Assembly (NCBI RefSeq): GCF_001648475.1
Contig: NZ_LXSQ01000008.1
Coordinates: 1 to 45,169 of the forward strand
Direction of reading: 5' to 3'
Length of the DNA stretch: 45,169 nt
From: Eikenella halliae
GTDB lineage: Bacteria; Pseudomonadota; Gammaproteobacteria; Burkholderiales; Neisseriaceae
The notes under the pieces are model-generated. The model did no database searches. It saw only the letters and a program-made list of their open reading frames with translations, and was not told the DNA's origin. A program made the translations under genes and the position numbers. This document shows positions 1-8,054 of the stretch, one piece after another (position 1 is the first letter of the stretch; each line of letters opens with the position of its first letter).

Positions 1-2
1 GG

Positions 3-209
3 GCAGAGGATGCGGAAATCGGGCTACCTGAAAAGCTTGCAGCCTGCATCCACGGCCATGCCCACCAACACCTGCCCGTGTGTTACGCCAACGAATACGG
101 CATTCCGACGGTGAGCAACACCATCGGTTATTATCAGGAAGAGTTTAAGCCCGACAGCCCGGCGGGACAGCAGCAAATCAAAGACGGGCTGCCGTTTTTG
201 ATGGTGTGA
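3..209 (+). CDS. Metallophosphoesterase, C-terminal end (partial)
   Basis: The reading frame is open from the left edge to a TGA at 207-209, so only the last 68 residues are present. They contain HGHAH and then a short stretch ending V-S-N-T-I-G-Y. In calcineurin-like phosphoesterases the last metal-binding motif is GHxH, followed by a strand and an Asn-Pro-x-Gly-Tyr-type turn, and this fits. The frame contains a DUS copy read as Gly-Leu-Pro-Glu-Lys. A strong terminator lies 25 bases downstream. The substrate cannot be inferred from this fragment. Confidence 0.65.
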   Translation, partial: AEDAEIGLPEKLAACIHGHAHQHLPVCYANEYGIPTVSNTIGYYQEEFKPDSPAGQQQIKDGLPFLMV

Positions 210-233
210 ACCAAGCAACGCATCAAAACGACA

Positions 234-262
234 AGAGGGATGGTTTTCCATCCCTCTTTTTT
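234..262 (+). terminator. Rho-independent terminator after the phosphoesterase gene
   Basis: A perfect 10-bp stem (AGAGGGATGG with its complement) closes a TTTT loop and runs into six T residues. This is one of the few terminators in the window not built from DNA uptake sequences. Confidence 0.9.
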
Positions 263-1052
263 CTGCGTCATCAGGTAAAAATCAACCGTGTCATGATACT
301 TCCGGCTGCTGCTTGAAGGCTAAACGGAGCCGTTATTCTGCATGCTCAAAGATATCGACAGGCACAAAGGCAAGATACTTAATTGATCATATTAGATAAT
401 TTACTATATTGTTGAATCAAAACGAATATTGCGGGTAACGAAAACAGTATCAACAATGAAACGATTGGCCACGAACCTAGTACACCTCCGGTCTTTAGGG
501 GAGATAGCTGCCGGTCGTTGGTATGCATCATCACCTCTTGCTTAGGTTTTATCTTTCAGTGAGTGAAAGAACCAGGTCCTTGCAACCCTCCCTGCTTCCA
601 AGCAAGGCTGTCTGCCTCAATACCCCTTTTGATTGCGGACTTGGTCTCGGCAATCTGCCCTTTGCCCGTCGGTATAATTTTCTGCATCGATGCGGATATG
701 CTGTGAGTAAGCTTAAAGTGACTTTAACCCGGCATGCATCATAGTCGTTGCCGGCCGTGACTGCTGTACGGATTCCATTTGCACTAATACGCTGATCTGT
801 TCTTGTCAACCGCCGATGAACTAGGTCCGGATAGCGCCAGCGATACCTACATCAGCACACGGGATATTGGAACCTTGTCCGCTTAATCGGCGCTTGATTA
901 GGCCCAACAGATGGAGAAGTGTGCCTGACCAGGTTCTCCGGTTAGTGAGTTTTACTAAGCTCTCGGGCATAAATCACTTCAAAAATATCAATCCATTGAT
1001 ATTTAATATTATTTCTACTTTATATTAAAAACCATGCGGCACTCAGCATTAA
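263..1052. other. Gene-poor remnant, probably of an integrated element
   Basis: About 790 bases contain no reading frame that I recognise on either strand. The composition is more AT-rich than the surrounding genes, especially at 960-1040, and no DUS copy occurs. A perfect 9-bp inverted repeat (AAATATCAA, 4-base loop) lies at 983-1004. The stretch sits between a chromosomal gene and a broken integrase, so I read it as decayed remains of the element that integrated at ssrA. That is inference. No second copy of the tmRNA 3' end was found here. Confidence 0.4.
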
Positions 1053-1982
1053 CAGAACCTAGTTCCATTACATGAATACACTTGCGGCCATCGTACTTTT
1101 TATAGGGATAACCAGCTAGCCGGGCTGCTGGCTACCTTAGACTGTAGCGCAAAAACTCGCAACAACATCGCCACCGTTATCCGGCAGCCGTTTGTTCTTG
1201 CGCTCCGCGACGGCAGGATAAAAGACAATCCCGCCCAGCATCTGGCCAATGCCAAAGTGCAGAAAGAGCCGCCTGATCCGTTCACGCTCGAAGAGGCCGA
1301 AGCCATCCTAGGCTACCTGAAAAATGAACCTGTGTTTCACAATTACTTCGAGCTGGCCTTTTTTAGCGGTATGCGTACCAGCGAGCTCATAGCTCTCACT
1401 TGGCAGGACATCGACTTCCAAAGGCAGTGCGTGCGCGTGAACAAAGCATCCGTGGCTGGCAAGCTGAAAAGCACCAAAACCCACAGCTATCGAGACATCG
1501 AGCTCAATAGCCGCGCCTTGGAAGCCTTACGTAGGCAATGGCAAAGAACAGGGCTGGCAAGCGGATACGTTTTCATCAATCCGAAAACCGGCAGCCCGTT
1601 TAAGAACGACAAAGTGCCGTGGAGACCGTGGCAGCACGCTATAAAAATAGCGGGGGTAAGGTACAGGAAACCCTACAACACCCGCCATACATTTGCTACA
1701 CTCAACCTCATGGCTGGAGCCAACCCCATGTGGGTAGCCCGACAGATGGGGCACAGCACCATGAAGATGCTACTTGAAAACTATTCCCGCTGGATTGACT
1801 TGGCCGACAAGCAGCGTGAAAAGTCCAAAATCGAGCAGTTTTTTGGTGGGAAATGTGCCAATGGTGTGCCAAAAAACACAGAAATGGAGGTAAGCATAGG
1901 ATACTTATCGGATATTTTGGTGGAGGCGGGGGGAATCGAACCCCCGTCCGGAAGCCCTCTACAGAGCGTTCTACATACTTAG
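1053..1982 (+). pseudogene. Tyrosine integrase, 5'-broken, ending inside ssrA
   Basis: Phage-type tyrosine recombinases of this class catalyse site-specific integration and excision. The frame opens after a stop at 1050. Recognisable homology begins near 1110 with the SAM-like core-binding domain (A-K-T-R-N-N-I, then D-G-R-I-K-D-N-P), but the first usable start is a GTG at 1257. The arm-binding N-terminus and normal start are therefore missing. The catalytic domain keeps Arg (G-M-R-T-S-E), a Lys strand, a box II variant Y-N-T-R-H-T-F, G-H and the nucleophile Tyr (L-E-N-Y-S-R-W). The last 22 codons are antisense to the tmRNA 3' end, as expected for an integrase whose attachment site is ssrA. 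A DUS copy in the frame (1310-1321) encodes Gly-Tyr-Leu-Lys. Activity of the shortened form is doubtful. Confidence 0.75.
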
Positions 1983-2280
1983 TCTTGCCAACTTGAAATC
2001 TCGCCCCCATTCCGCCGACAGACAGGCTGTTTGGGAGCCAGTTACCTTAAATCTCATTTCCCGCCAAGTAACCCGACGGGAAACCAGTCAATGTAGAATG
2101 ACGTTGCGGTAGCTTACGCTACACAGCCCATTGACCAACTGTTGCAACGGCAGGCCTTAGGCGGCCAATGCGAAAGTTTCGTCGTTTGCGACTATTTAAA
2201 TTCAGTGTTTTACGGGGAATCTGAGACCCCGGTATGCCCGCATCTGCTTTGCAACCCCCGTCGAAACCAAGGTCGCCCCC
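1918..2280 (-). ncRNA. ssrA: Transfer-messenger RNA (tmRNA)
   Basis: tmRNA rescues stalled ribosomes and tags incomplete proteins for degradation. Read on the minus strand, the 5' end GGGGGCGACC pairs with the 3' acceptor region. The T-arm sequence GGTTCGATTCC is followed by an encoded CCA at 1918-1920. The length of about 363 nt is normal. The internal tag frame (2157-2189) reads ANDETFALAA and a TAA stop, with the usual G-T-C ahead of the resume codon GCA. The 3' end is overlapped by the integrase frame on the opposite strand. Confidence 0.97.
2157..2189 (-). other. tmRNA proteolysis tag frame
   Basis: Ten codons starting with the resume codon GCA encode Ala-Asn-Asp-Glu-Thr-Phe-Ala-Leu-Ala-Ala, followed by TAA. 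The C-terminal Leu-Ala-Ala is the signal recognised by ClpXP-type proteases. The tag resembles the E. coli tag (ANDENYALAA) with Thr-Phe at positions 5-6. Confidence 0.95.
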
Positions 2281-2296
2281 AGATAAAGGGAGGTGG

Positions 2297-2325
2297 ATTA
2301 TACGCTGTCGGGTGGATTTGGACAA
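2297..2325 (-). promoter_or_regulatory. ssrA promoter (sigma-70 type)
   Basis: On the minus strand, TTGTCC (2320-2325) and TATAAT (2297-2302) are separated by exactly 17 bases. Transcription would start about 7 bases downstream. That leaves a leader of roughly ten bases ahead of the mature tmRNA 5' end, as expected for a precursor trimmed by RNase P. Confidence 0.8.
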
Positions 2326-2424
2326 TTCGTTTTGCTGGCCGCCACCCCAAAGGCTACCTGAAAACAGTTTCTTCAGCGAGGTGGAGCGGCGGTTGGTGTA
2401 ACCAAGACCAAGTATCTGCGAAAC

Positions 2425-2528
2425 TATAGTGAATTAACAAAAATCAGGACAAGGCGACGAGCCGCAGACAGTACAGATAGTACGGCAAGGCGAGACAACG
2501 CTGTACTGGTTTTTGTTAATTCACTATA
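2425..2528 (-). repeat. Correia-type element, copy 1
   Basis: This 104-bp element is bounded by TATAGTGAATTAACAAAAA-type inverted ends. It differs from the copy at 20857-20960, which is in the opposite orientation, at only two internal positions by direct comparison. The inner sequence and ends closely resemble the short Correia repeat of Neisseria, whose ends are TATAGTGGATTAA. It lies between the ssrA promoter and the rplT terminator, close to a DUS copy at 2351-2362. Neisserial Correia elements can carry outward promoters and RNase III sites. Whether this one does is unknown. Confidence 0.85.
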
Positions 2529-2562
2529 AAAGCCTAAGCACCCTCTCCACTTCCAGCACAAT

Positions 2563-2595
2563 AAAAAATCGGCCGGAAGATTCCAGCCGATTTTT
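2563..2595 (-). terminator. Terminator of the infC-rpmI-rplT operon
   Basis: On the minus strand AATCGGCTGGA pairs with TCCGGCCGATT (one G-U pair) around a 4-base loop and ends in a run of T. It begins 11 bases after the rplT stop codon. Confidence 0.9.
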
Positions 2596-2606
2596 CCAAT
2601 CAAGCA

Positions 2607-2963
2607 TTAAGCCAAAGCGGCTTTGGCTTTTTCAACCAGCTGCGCGAAAGCAGCTTTGTCGAATACAGCCAAGTCGGCCAATACTTTGCGGTCCAGCTCG
2701 ATAGCGGCGCGTTTCAGGCCATTCATGAATTTGCTGTAAGACAGGCCGTGCTGGCGGGCACCGGCATTGATACGGGCAATCCACAGTTGACGGAACTGGC
2801 GTTTGCGCTGACGGCGGTCGCGGTAGGCATATTGGCCTGCCTTCATCACCGCCTGTTTGGCAACGCGGTAGACGTTTTTACGACGGCCGCGATAACCTTT
2901 GGCCAGAACTAATACTTTTTTATGACGGGCACGTGCGGTTACACCGCGTTTTACGCGTGGCAT
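2607..2963 (-). CDS. rplT: 50S ribosomal protein L20
   Basis: L20 binds 23S rRNA early in large-subunit assembly. The 118-residue product starts M-P-R-V-K-R-G-V-T-A-R-A-R-H-K-K and has the very basic N-terminal extension and globular C-terminal half typical of the family, at normal length. It is the last gene of infC-rpmI-rplT, 13 bases after rpmI, and is followed by a strong terminator. In other proteobacteria L20 represses its own operon by binding the mRNA ahead of rpmI. The 150-base infC-rpmI spacer could hold such a site, but I did not identify one. Confidence 0.98.
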   Translation of the reverse strand: MPRVKRGVTARARHKKVLVLAKGYRGRRKNVYRVAKQAVMKAGQYAYRDRRQRKRQFRQLWIARINAGARQHGLSYSKFMNGLKRAAIELDRKVLADLAVFDKAAFAQLVEKAKAALA

Positions 2964-2976
2964 ATTTCAGACTCCT

Positions 2977-3174
2977 TTAAGCGTAGGGCAACATTTTATG
3001 AACGGAAGCCACGTCGCGCTCGTTCACCATAGCGGTGCCGCGCAGCTGGCGTTTGTTCTTAGTGGTTTTTTTGGTGAGGATGTGGCGTTTGAACGCGTGG
3101 GCGCGTTTGATGCCACCGTTGCCCAGCACTTTGAAGCGTTTCTTCGCACTGGATTTGGTTTTCATTTTAGGCAT
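2977..3174 (-). CDS. rpmI: 50S ribosomal protein L35
   Basis: This is a small basic ribosomal protein of 65 residues starting M-P-K-M-K-T-K-S-S-A-K-K-R-F and ending K-M-L-P-Y-A. The longer frame from 3207 adds 11 residues that do not belong to L35. The ATG at 3174 is preceded by GGAG at a usable distance. It lies between infC and rplT in the conserved gene order. Confidence 0.97.
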   Translation of the reverse strand: MPKMKTKSSAKKRFKVLGNGGIKRAHAFKRHILTKKTTKNKRQLRGTAMVNERDVASVHKMLPYA

Positions 3175-3324
3175 GGGAAAACTCCATTGGTTTATCGGAT
3201 TAGGCATCGGGAGGCTGCCTGCAACAGGCCGCGCTTAATACCCGAAACCACGGTTTTATGCCGCACACACAACATTGAAGCCGTTTCCCGCGTGCGGCGG
3301 AGCGGAAAACGGCGAATTATACGG

Positions 3325-3846
3325 TTACTTCTTCTTAGGTGCAACCATCATCACCATCTGGCGGCCTTCCATTTTCGGAAACTGTTCCACAGCGGCCACT
3401 TCGGCCAAATCGGCCTTCACACGTTCCAGAAGCTGCGCGCCCAAGTGCTGGTGCGCCATTTCGCGGCCGCGGAAACGCAGGGTGATTTTCACTTTGTCGC
3501 CATCGGCTAAAAAGCGGGTAACGTTGCGCATTTTGATTTGATAATCGCCTTCGTCGGTGCCGGGGCGGAATTTAATTTCCTTAATCTGCACCTGCTTCTG
3601 CTTTTTCTTGGCTTCGTCGCGTTTTTTCGACTGCTCGTATTTATATTTGCCGTAGTCCATCAGCTTGCAGACAGGCGGTTTGGCGGTAGGGGAAATCTCC
3701 ACCAAATCCACATCTTGCTCTTCGGCCATGGCCAGGGCTTCTTTCACGGTTACGATGCCGAGCTGCTCGCCCGTGCCGCTGATTAAACGCACTTCTTTGG
3801 CGTGGATTTCGCCGTTGATCCGTGCTTCGCGTTCTTGTGCGATGAT
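3325..3846 (-). CDS. infC: Translation initiation factor IF-3, probable AUC start
   Basis: IF-3 prevents premature subunit joining and rejects non-standard start codons. The protein is 173 residues (E-A-R-I-N-G-E-I near the start, R-F-R-G-R-E-M-A-H in the C-terminal domain, ending A-P-K-K-K). The only in-frame ATG is 31 codons too far upstream (3939). At the expected start there is AGGAG (3851-3855 on the complement), then ATTC, then two ATC codons. I therefore place the start at ATC 3846, or possibly the second ATC at 3843. Rare start codons in infC are the classic basis of IF-3 autocontrol. The rpmI and rplT genes follow. Confidence 0.95.
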   Translation of the reverse strand: MIAQEREARINGEIHAKEVRLISGTGEQLGIVTVKEALAMAEEQDVDLVEISPTAKPPVCKLMDYGKYKYEQSKKRDEAKKKQKQVQIKEIKFRPGTDEGDYQIKMRNVTRFLADGDKVKITLRFRGREMAHQHLGAQLLERVKADLAEVAAVEQFPKMEGRQMVMMVAPKKK

Positions 3847-4016
3847 GAATCTCCTATTAAGGTTAGTTTGGTGGCAGGCCGGGTTTTGGCTGATGAGCCG
3901 ACGGCATACCGCTGTGGCCGGTGTTATCGAAAGGAGCACCGGCTGCTCCAGAAATTTTCAGGTAGCCCAAGGCAGGCTATTTGACATCAAACGTATCAAA
4001 TGCGGCGCCCGGCCAT

Positions 4017-4355
4017 TTAATTTTTTTGCTGCCGGTATTCGTCTAATACGGCAACGGCATCACGTAAAGAGAGGCCAAAACGGGAGCGGATAGCTTTGAT
4101 GTCGGCAATACGTACGCCACTCAGGTTTTCAGCCAGCCATTGACGGGCAGCAGGGTTATTATGGAATGCTTGCAGAGCGGCACGGTGGGCACGGCTTATC
4201 ATCCAATCGTAGAGGCCATATACCAAGAGTAGGGTAAGAATGTAAACCAAGAAGTCTTGGCTACTGCCAGCTTGCCTGGTGAAATGCCACAGCAGGATAG
4301 CAAGGATAATCAGATAGACAACTTGCAGCCAGCCCCAAAGTTTGCTGCGCATCAT
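4017..4355 (-). CDS. Small membrane protein of unknown function
   Basis: The 112-residue protein has two predicted membrane segments (about residues 8-24 and 34-51), then a basic stretch and a soluble C-terminal half (A-A-R-Q-W-L-A-E-N through L-D-E-Y-R-Q-Q-K-N). The start has a strong AGGAGGT site four bases upstream. It lies 170 bases upstream of infC on the same strand, where many proteobacteria have thrS. A DUS copy in that gap makes the degree of cotranscription uncertain. I recognise no family. Confidence 0.75.
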   Translation of the reverse strand: MMRSKLWGWLQVVYLIILAILLWHFTRQAGSSQDFLVYILTLLLVYGLYDWMISRAHRAALQAFHNNPAARQWLAENLSGVRIADIKAIRSRFGLSLRDAVAVLDEYRQQKN

Positions 4356-4658
4356 TGATACCTCCTAGTGGGCAATTCTTAATCTGCCTGCGGCGCTTTT
4401 GAGACAGGCCTTTTCTTTCAAGTAAAGGTTACCTGATCTCTATTCTTTCCAAACCACAAACTCCAATTACAGGTTTGCCGCCTGCCGCCGCAACGCGCTC
4501 GCGATTATAGCAAGTTTCGCCCTAAATACACCAAAAACCTGCATTTAGCCGCCCAAAACGATACTTCCCGCCAACAATTCAAGCAATCCGTTTTGGCGAT
4601 GTACCCGATTTTGCCTGCTTACTGCCCCAAACATACGCTGCGTATCTGCCCGAATTTT
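4356..4658. other. Intergenic stretch, no gene seen
   Basis: About 300 bases hold no supported gene on either strand. A single DUS complement lies near 4658, at the end of the macrodomain gene. The promoter of the 112-residue protein gene should be in the first 100 bases, but no convincing -35/-10 pair was found. Confidence 0.4.
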
Positions 4659-5171
4659 TCAGGTAGCCTCCAGCAATCTCCGATATAGTGCCGCATCTCG
4701 CTGCGAAAAACAGCAAAACACCACGCGCTCTATCTGCGGGTATTGCGGCAGCGTTTCGCGCACCGTCCGCACCGCAATTTTCGCTGCTTCGCGTGCGGGG
4801 TAGCCATACACGCCGGTGCTGATACAGGGGAAAGCAATGCTTTTCGCGCCCTGTTCCGCAGCCAAGCGTAGAGAATTGGCATAGGCTGCGGCCAGTAGTT
4901 TCGCTTCGCCACGCTGCCCGCCGCGCCACACCGGGCCGACCGTATGCACCACCCAGCGTGCCGGCAGCCGGTAGCCCTGCGTGATTTTGGCCTCACCGGT
5001 GCGGCAGCCGCCCAGCTGGCGGCACTCGGCCAACAGCTCCGGCCCGGCGGCGCGATGTATCGCACCGTCCACCCCGCCGCCGCCCAACAGCGAGGAATTG
5101 GCAGCATTAACTATCGCGTCCACCGCCAGCGTGGTGATGTCGGCTTGGCATACCTCCAAAGTGGCATTCAT
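4659..5171 (-). CDS. Macrodomain ADP-ribose hydrolase, YmdB-like
   Basis: The 170-residue single macrodomain has the ligand-binding signature N-A-A-N-S-S-L-L-G-G-G-G-V-D-G-A-I (from about residue 22), the second strand W-V-V-H-T-V-G-P-V-W, and the loop I-S-T-G-V-Y-G-Y. These match the bacterial O-acetyl-ADP-ribose deacetylase/YmdB class, which hydrolyses O-acetyl-ADP-ribose or removes ADP-ribose from proteins. Bacterial YmdB has also been reported to modulate RNase III. No signal peptide is present, so it is cytoplasmic. It stands alone between DUS copies, with no toxin-like ADP-ribosyltransferase beside it. Confidence 0.9.
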   Translation of the reverse strand: MNATLEVCQADITTLAVDAIVNAANSSLLGGGGVDGAIHRAAGPELLAECRQLGGCRTGEAKITQGYRLPARWVVHTVGPVWRGGQRGEAKLLAAAYANSLRLAAEQGAKSIAFPCISTGVYGYPAREAAKIAVRTVRETLPQYPQIERVVFCCFSQRDAALYRRLLEAT

Positions 5172-5317
5172 ATTTTCCCCTTAAGTTCTAAATGAGGCTA
5201 CCTGAAACTGGCTTCGGCCTTGCCACAGGCTATTTCCACTGTGTTGCAGCCAAGGTTTTCAGGTAGCCTGATTTTACGTTGGCACAATACGCTCAGTTTA
5301 CCGCCCGCCCTGATTAG

Positions 5318-5439
5318 AGGCTACCTGAAATCTGTGCGGCCATTTCAACAACATTGAAGCCAACGCCCCAGCTTCGCAGAAATTCGGCCTTAGCTGTGCC
5401 AAAACGCCTCCCCGTTGAAGCTGCGCTTTCAGGTAGCCT
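5318..5439 (-). repeat. DUS-bounded intergenic block, copy A
   Basis: This block runs from one DUS to its inverted partner. Read on the minus strand, it starts with the DUS plus GCGCAGCTTCAACG and contains TTTCTGCGAAGCT in the middle. Both features also occur in the block at 28090-28210. It fills most of the gap before priA. Confidence 0.6.
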
Positions 5440-5490
5440 TTCCCGTTTCAGGTACAATACCCGCTGTCTCTTTATTCCTACCCAACCGCC

Positions 5491-7692
5491 GTGCCCTACT
5501 GCCAAGTTGCCCTCAATGTTCCGCTCGACACGCTCTTCACCTACCGTGCCGACCGCATTCCCGCGCCCGGCGTGCGCGTGGCCGTGCCGTTTCGCGACAA
5601 AACCGTGGCCGGCATCGTGTGGGGCGCGTGCGAAGAGCCGGAAATCAGCCCGGACAAAATCCGCCCGCTCGCGCAAGTGTTTGAACACGAACCGCCGCTG
5701 CCCGCCGCCTGGCGCGAACTGATTGAATTTACTGCCCGTTATTATCACCATCCCATCGGCCAAACCGCCTTCACCGCCCTACCCGCCGGTCTGCGCGAAG
5801 CCAAGCCCTGCCCGCCGCCGCAGCCGGAAACCTATTTTTCGCTCACCGATTTGGGGCGTCAGCAGCCATCTCCGCCACCGTACCACCGCCGCAAGGCCGC
5901 GCTGTGGCAGGCATTGCTGGAGAGCCCGGTGAGCCAAAGCGCCGCCCGCACCATCGCGCCGCAGGCCGCCGCCCAGCTGGCAAGCTGGCAGGCGCAAGGC
6001 TGGCTGGTAGCCGAAACCGGCGCTTTGCCCGCCCGCCTGCCGATTCCGCCCTCGCCCGTGCCGCTCAACCCCGGGCAGCAGGCCGCGGCCGATGCGGTGG
6101 CGCAGGCGCAGGGTTTTGCCCCCTTCCTGCTGCACGGCATCACCGGCAGCGGCAAAACCGAAACCTATTTCGAAGCCATGGCCGCCGCACTCTCGGCGGG
6201 CAAACAGGTGTTGTTCCTGCTGCCCGAAATCAGCCTCACGCCGCAGCTCATCGCCCGTTTGCAACAGCGTTTTGCTGACGTGCCGACCGCCGTTTTGCAC
6301 AGCCAAACCGCCGCCGGCGAGCGCACCCAAGGCTACCTGAAAGCCATGTGCGGCCAAGTGCGGCTGGTGGTGGGCACACGGCTGGCGGTGTTCACGCCGC
6401 TGCCGGATTTGGGGCTGATTGTGGTGGACGAAGAACACGATTCCTCGTTCAAACAAGACAGCGAGCTGCGCTACCACGCCCGCGATTTGGCCGTGTGGCG
6501 CGCACAGCAGGCCGGCTGCCCGATTGTGCTCGGCAGCGCCACACCCTCGCTGGAAAGCTGGCACAAGGCGCAAAGCGGCGGCTACCGCCTGCTCAGCCTG
6601 CCGCAACGCGCCCGCGCGGCCGCCCGCCTGCCCGAAATCCGCCTGATCGACATCCGCCGCGAGCCCTTGGACCAAGGCTTCAGCCCGGCCGCTTTCAAGC
6701 TGTTGCAGCAAAATCACGCCGCCGGCGGCATGAGCATGGTATACCTCAACCGGCGCGGCTTCGCCCCCGCCCTCTTCTGCGGCGACTGCGGCCACACCTT
6801 CGGCTGCCCGCACTGCTCCGCCAAACTGGTGCTGCACCAGCGCGCGCGCCAGCTGCGCTGCCACCATTGCGGCCTGGCCGTGCCGATTCCGAAAAAATGC
6901 CCCGACTGCGGCAACCAAGACCTCACCGCCGTGGGCATCGGCACGCAGCGGGTGGAAGAGGCCCTGCGCGCGCAACTGCCCGGGGCCAAAATCGAGCGCG
7001 TGGACCGCGACAGCGTCGCCCGTAAAGGCGACTGGCAACGGCTCTACCGGCGCATCGCCGAAAACGGCGTGGATATTCTGGTGGGCACGCAGATGCTGGC
7101 CAAAGGCCACGATTTCGCCCGCCTGAATTTGGTGTTGGTGCTCAATGCCGACGGCAGCCTCTACAGCGCTGATTTCCGCGCCCCCGAGCGGCTGTTTGCC
7201 GAACTGATGCAGGTGGCCGGCCGCGCCGGACGTGCCGAGCTGCTCGGCCGCGTGTTCATCCAAACCCGCCTGCCGGAGCATCGCGTGTATCAAACGCTGC
7301 TGCGGCAAAACTATGCCGACTTCGCCGCCGGCGAGCTGGCCGAGCGCGAAAGCTTCGAGATGCCGCCCTTCGCCCACACCGCCGCCGTCCGCGCCGATGC
7401 CGCCAATATGGCCGATGCGCTGGAAATGTTGCGCCTGGCTGCCGAATGGGTGGCGCAACAAAGGCTACCTGAAAGTGCGGCAGCCGAAGCCGCAGAAGTG
7501 CTCTGCCTCGGCCCCGTGCCCATGCTGCTGGCCAAACTCGCCGGCCGCGAACGCGCCCAGGTGTTTCTAGAAAGCCCCAACCGCAAAGCGCTGCACCGGC
7601 AAGTCTCCCTCTGGCAGCAAGCCCTCGCCGCGCTGGCACGGCAGTTTGCCTCGGCCAGATGGTCGGTGGATATCGATCCCTTGGAGATGTGA
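5491..7692 (+). CDS. priA: Primosomal protein N' (replication restart helicase)
   Basis: PriA recognises stalled forks and reloads the replisome. The 733-residue protein has the family parts in order: an N-terminal 3'-OH-binding domain, Walker A G-I-T-G-S-G-K-T-E (about 216-224), D-E-E-H-D (about 312), a paired zinc-binding insertion with C-x2-C motifs (about 431-480), and the C-terminal helicase lobe (V-G-T-Q-M-L-A-K-G-H-D-F). The start is a GTG at 5491. A TACAAT box at 5453-5458 could be its -10 element, but there is no good Shine-Dalgarno sequence. Two DUS copies lie inside the gene, near 6330 and 7461. In Neisseria, PriA also supports DNA repair and transformation. Confidence 0.97.
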   Translation: MPYCQVALNVPLDTLFTYRADRIPAPGVRVAVPFRDKTVAGIVWGACEEPEISPDKIRPLAQVFEHEPPLPAAWRELIEFTARYYHHPIGQTAFTALPAGLREAKPCPPPQPETYFSLTDLGRQQPSPPPYHRRKAALWQALLESPVSQSAARTIAPQAAAQLASWQAQGWLVAETGALPARLPIPPSPVPLNPGQQAAADAVAQAQGFAPFLLHGITGSGKTETYFEAMAAALSAGKQVLFLLPEISLTPQLIARLQQRFADVPTAVLHSQTAAGERTQGYLKAMCGQVRLVVGTRLAVFTPLPDLGLIVVDEEHDSSFKQDSELRYHARDLAVWRAQQAGCPIVLGSATPSLESWHKAQSGGYRLLSLPQRARAAARLPEIRLIDIRREPLDQGFSPAAFKLLQQNHAAGGMSMVYLNRRGFAPALFCGDCGHTFGCPHCSAKLVLHQRARQLRCHHCGLAVPIPKKCPDCGNQDLTAVGIGTQRVEEALRAQLPGAKIERVDRDSVARKGDWQRLYRRIAENGVDILVGTQMLAKGHDFARLNLVLVLNADGSLYSADFRAPERLFAELMQVAGRAGRAELLGRVFIQTRLPEHRVYQTLLRQNYADFAAGELAERESFEMPPFAHTAAVRADAANMADALEMLRLAAEWVAQQRLPESAAAEAAEVLCLGPVPMLLAKLAGRERAQVFLESPNRKALHRQVSLWQQALAALARQFASARWSVDIDPLEM

Positions 7693-7727
7693 GCGGCCTG
7701 TATTCGGTGTCAGCGCCACGCTTTCAC

Positions 7728-7784
7728 AAAAGGCTACCTGAAAAATACCCTGCCCTTTGAATGGAGCATTTTTCAGGTAGCCTT
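7728..7784 (+). terminator. DUS hairpin after priA
   Basis: AAAAGGCTACCTGAAAAA and its complement are separated by about 23 bases and start 35 bases after the priA stop codon. No long T run follows, so termination on the plus strand may be weak. Confidence 0.6.
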
Positions 7785-7897
7785 GCTGCGATAAGCTGCC
7801 TTTAGCTAAAACCGCCCAAGGCTGATACGCTTTCCCTCCCCTTCAACGCCGCCATTCAAACCTGCTCCCGCCAAACCGCTCGCTAACCGTTGAACAG

Positions 7898-7943
7898 AAA
7901 AAAGGCTACCTGAAAACAGCAAATCCGTTTTCAGGTAGCCTTT
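7898..7943 (-). terminator. DUS hairpin terminator at the end of the nar operon
   Basis: An inverted DUS pair with a 17-bp stem and 9-base loop ends, read on the minus strand, in a six-T run. It lies downstream of the hemerythrin-like gene, the last gene of the minus-strand nar cluster. Confidence 0.8.
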
Positions 7944-8002
7944 CTGCATTCCATAGCAAGCCATCTTAACCTCCGCTACAGCATGGCTTCACCTTACCTT
8001 AC

Positions 8003-8048
8003 CATCTGCGGCTCGCCGCCTTGTATCGAAGCTCAGCTGGTTTACTAT
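8003..8048 (+). repeat. Decayed Correia-type half element
   Basis: Twenty bases at 8005-8024 are identical to the inner part of the intact element (20917-20936). A degraded TTTACTATA follows where TTAATTCACTATA would be expected. The left half is missing. Confidence 0.5.
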
Positions 8049-8054
8049 ATGGGG

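Noticed and set aside
263..1052. Second att copy of the ssrA 3' end
   Set aside because: No stretch resembling the T-arm and acceptor of the tmRNA was found on either strand.
1020..1120. Possible homing endonuclease site at TAGGGATAACC
   Set aside because: Only the first 10 bases of the I-SceI site match and no endonuclease gene is present.
5779..7461. A 560-codon minus-strand frame inside priA
   Set aside because: Low-complexity Ala/Gly/His-rich translation, antisense to all PriA motifs.
7728..7943. CRISPR-like array suggested by repeated short sequences
   Set aside because: The repeats are the 12-base DUS in alternating orientation with irregular spacing. No direct-repeat/spacer structure or cas genes are present.
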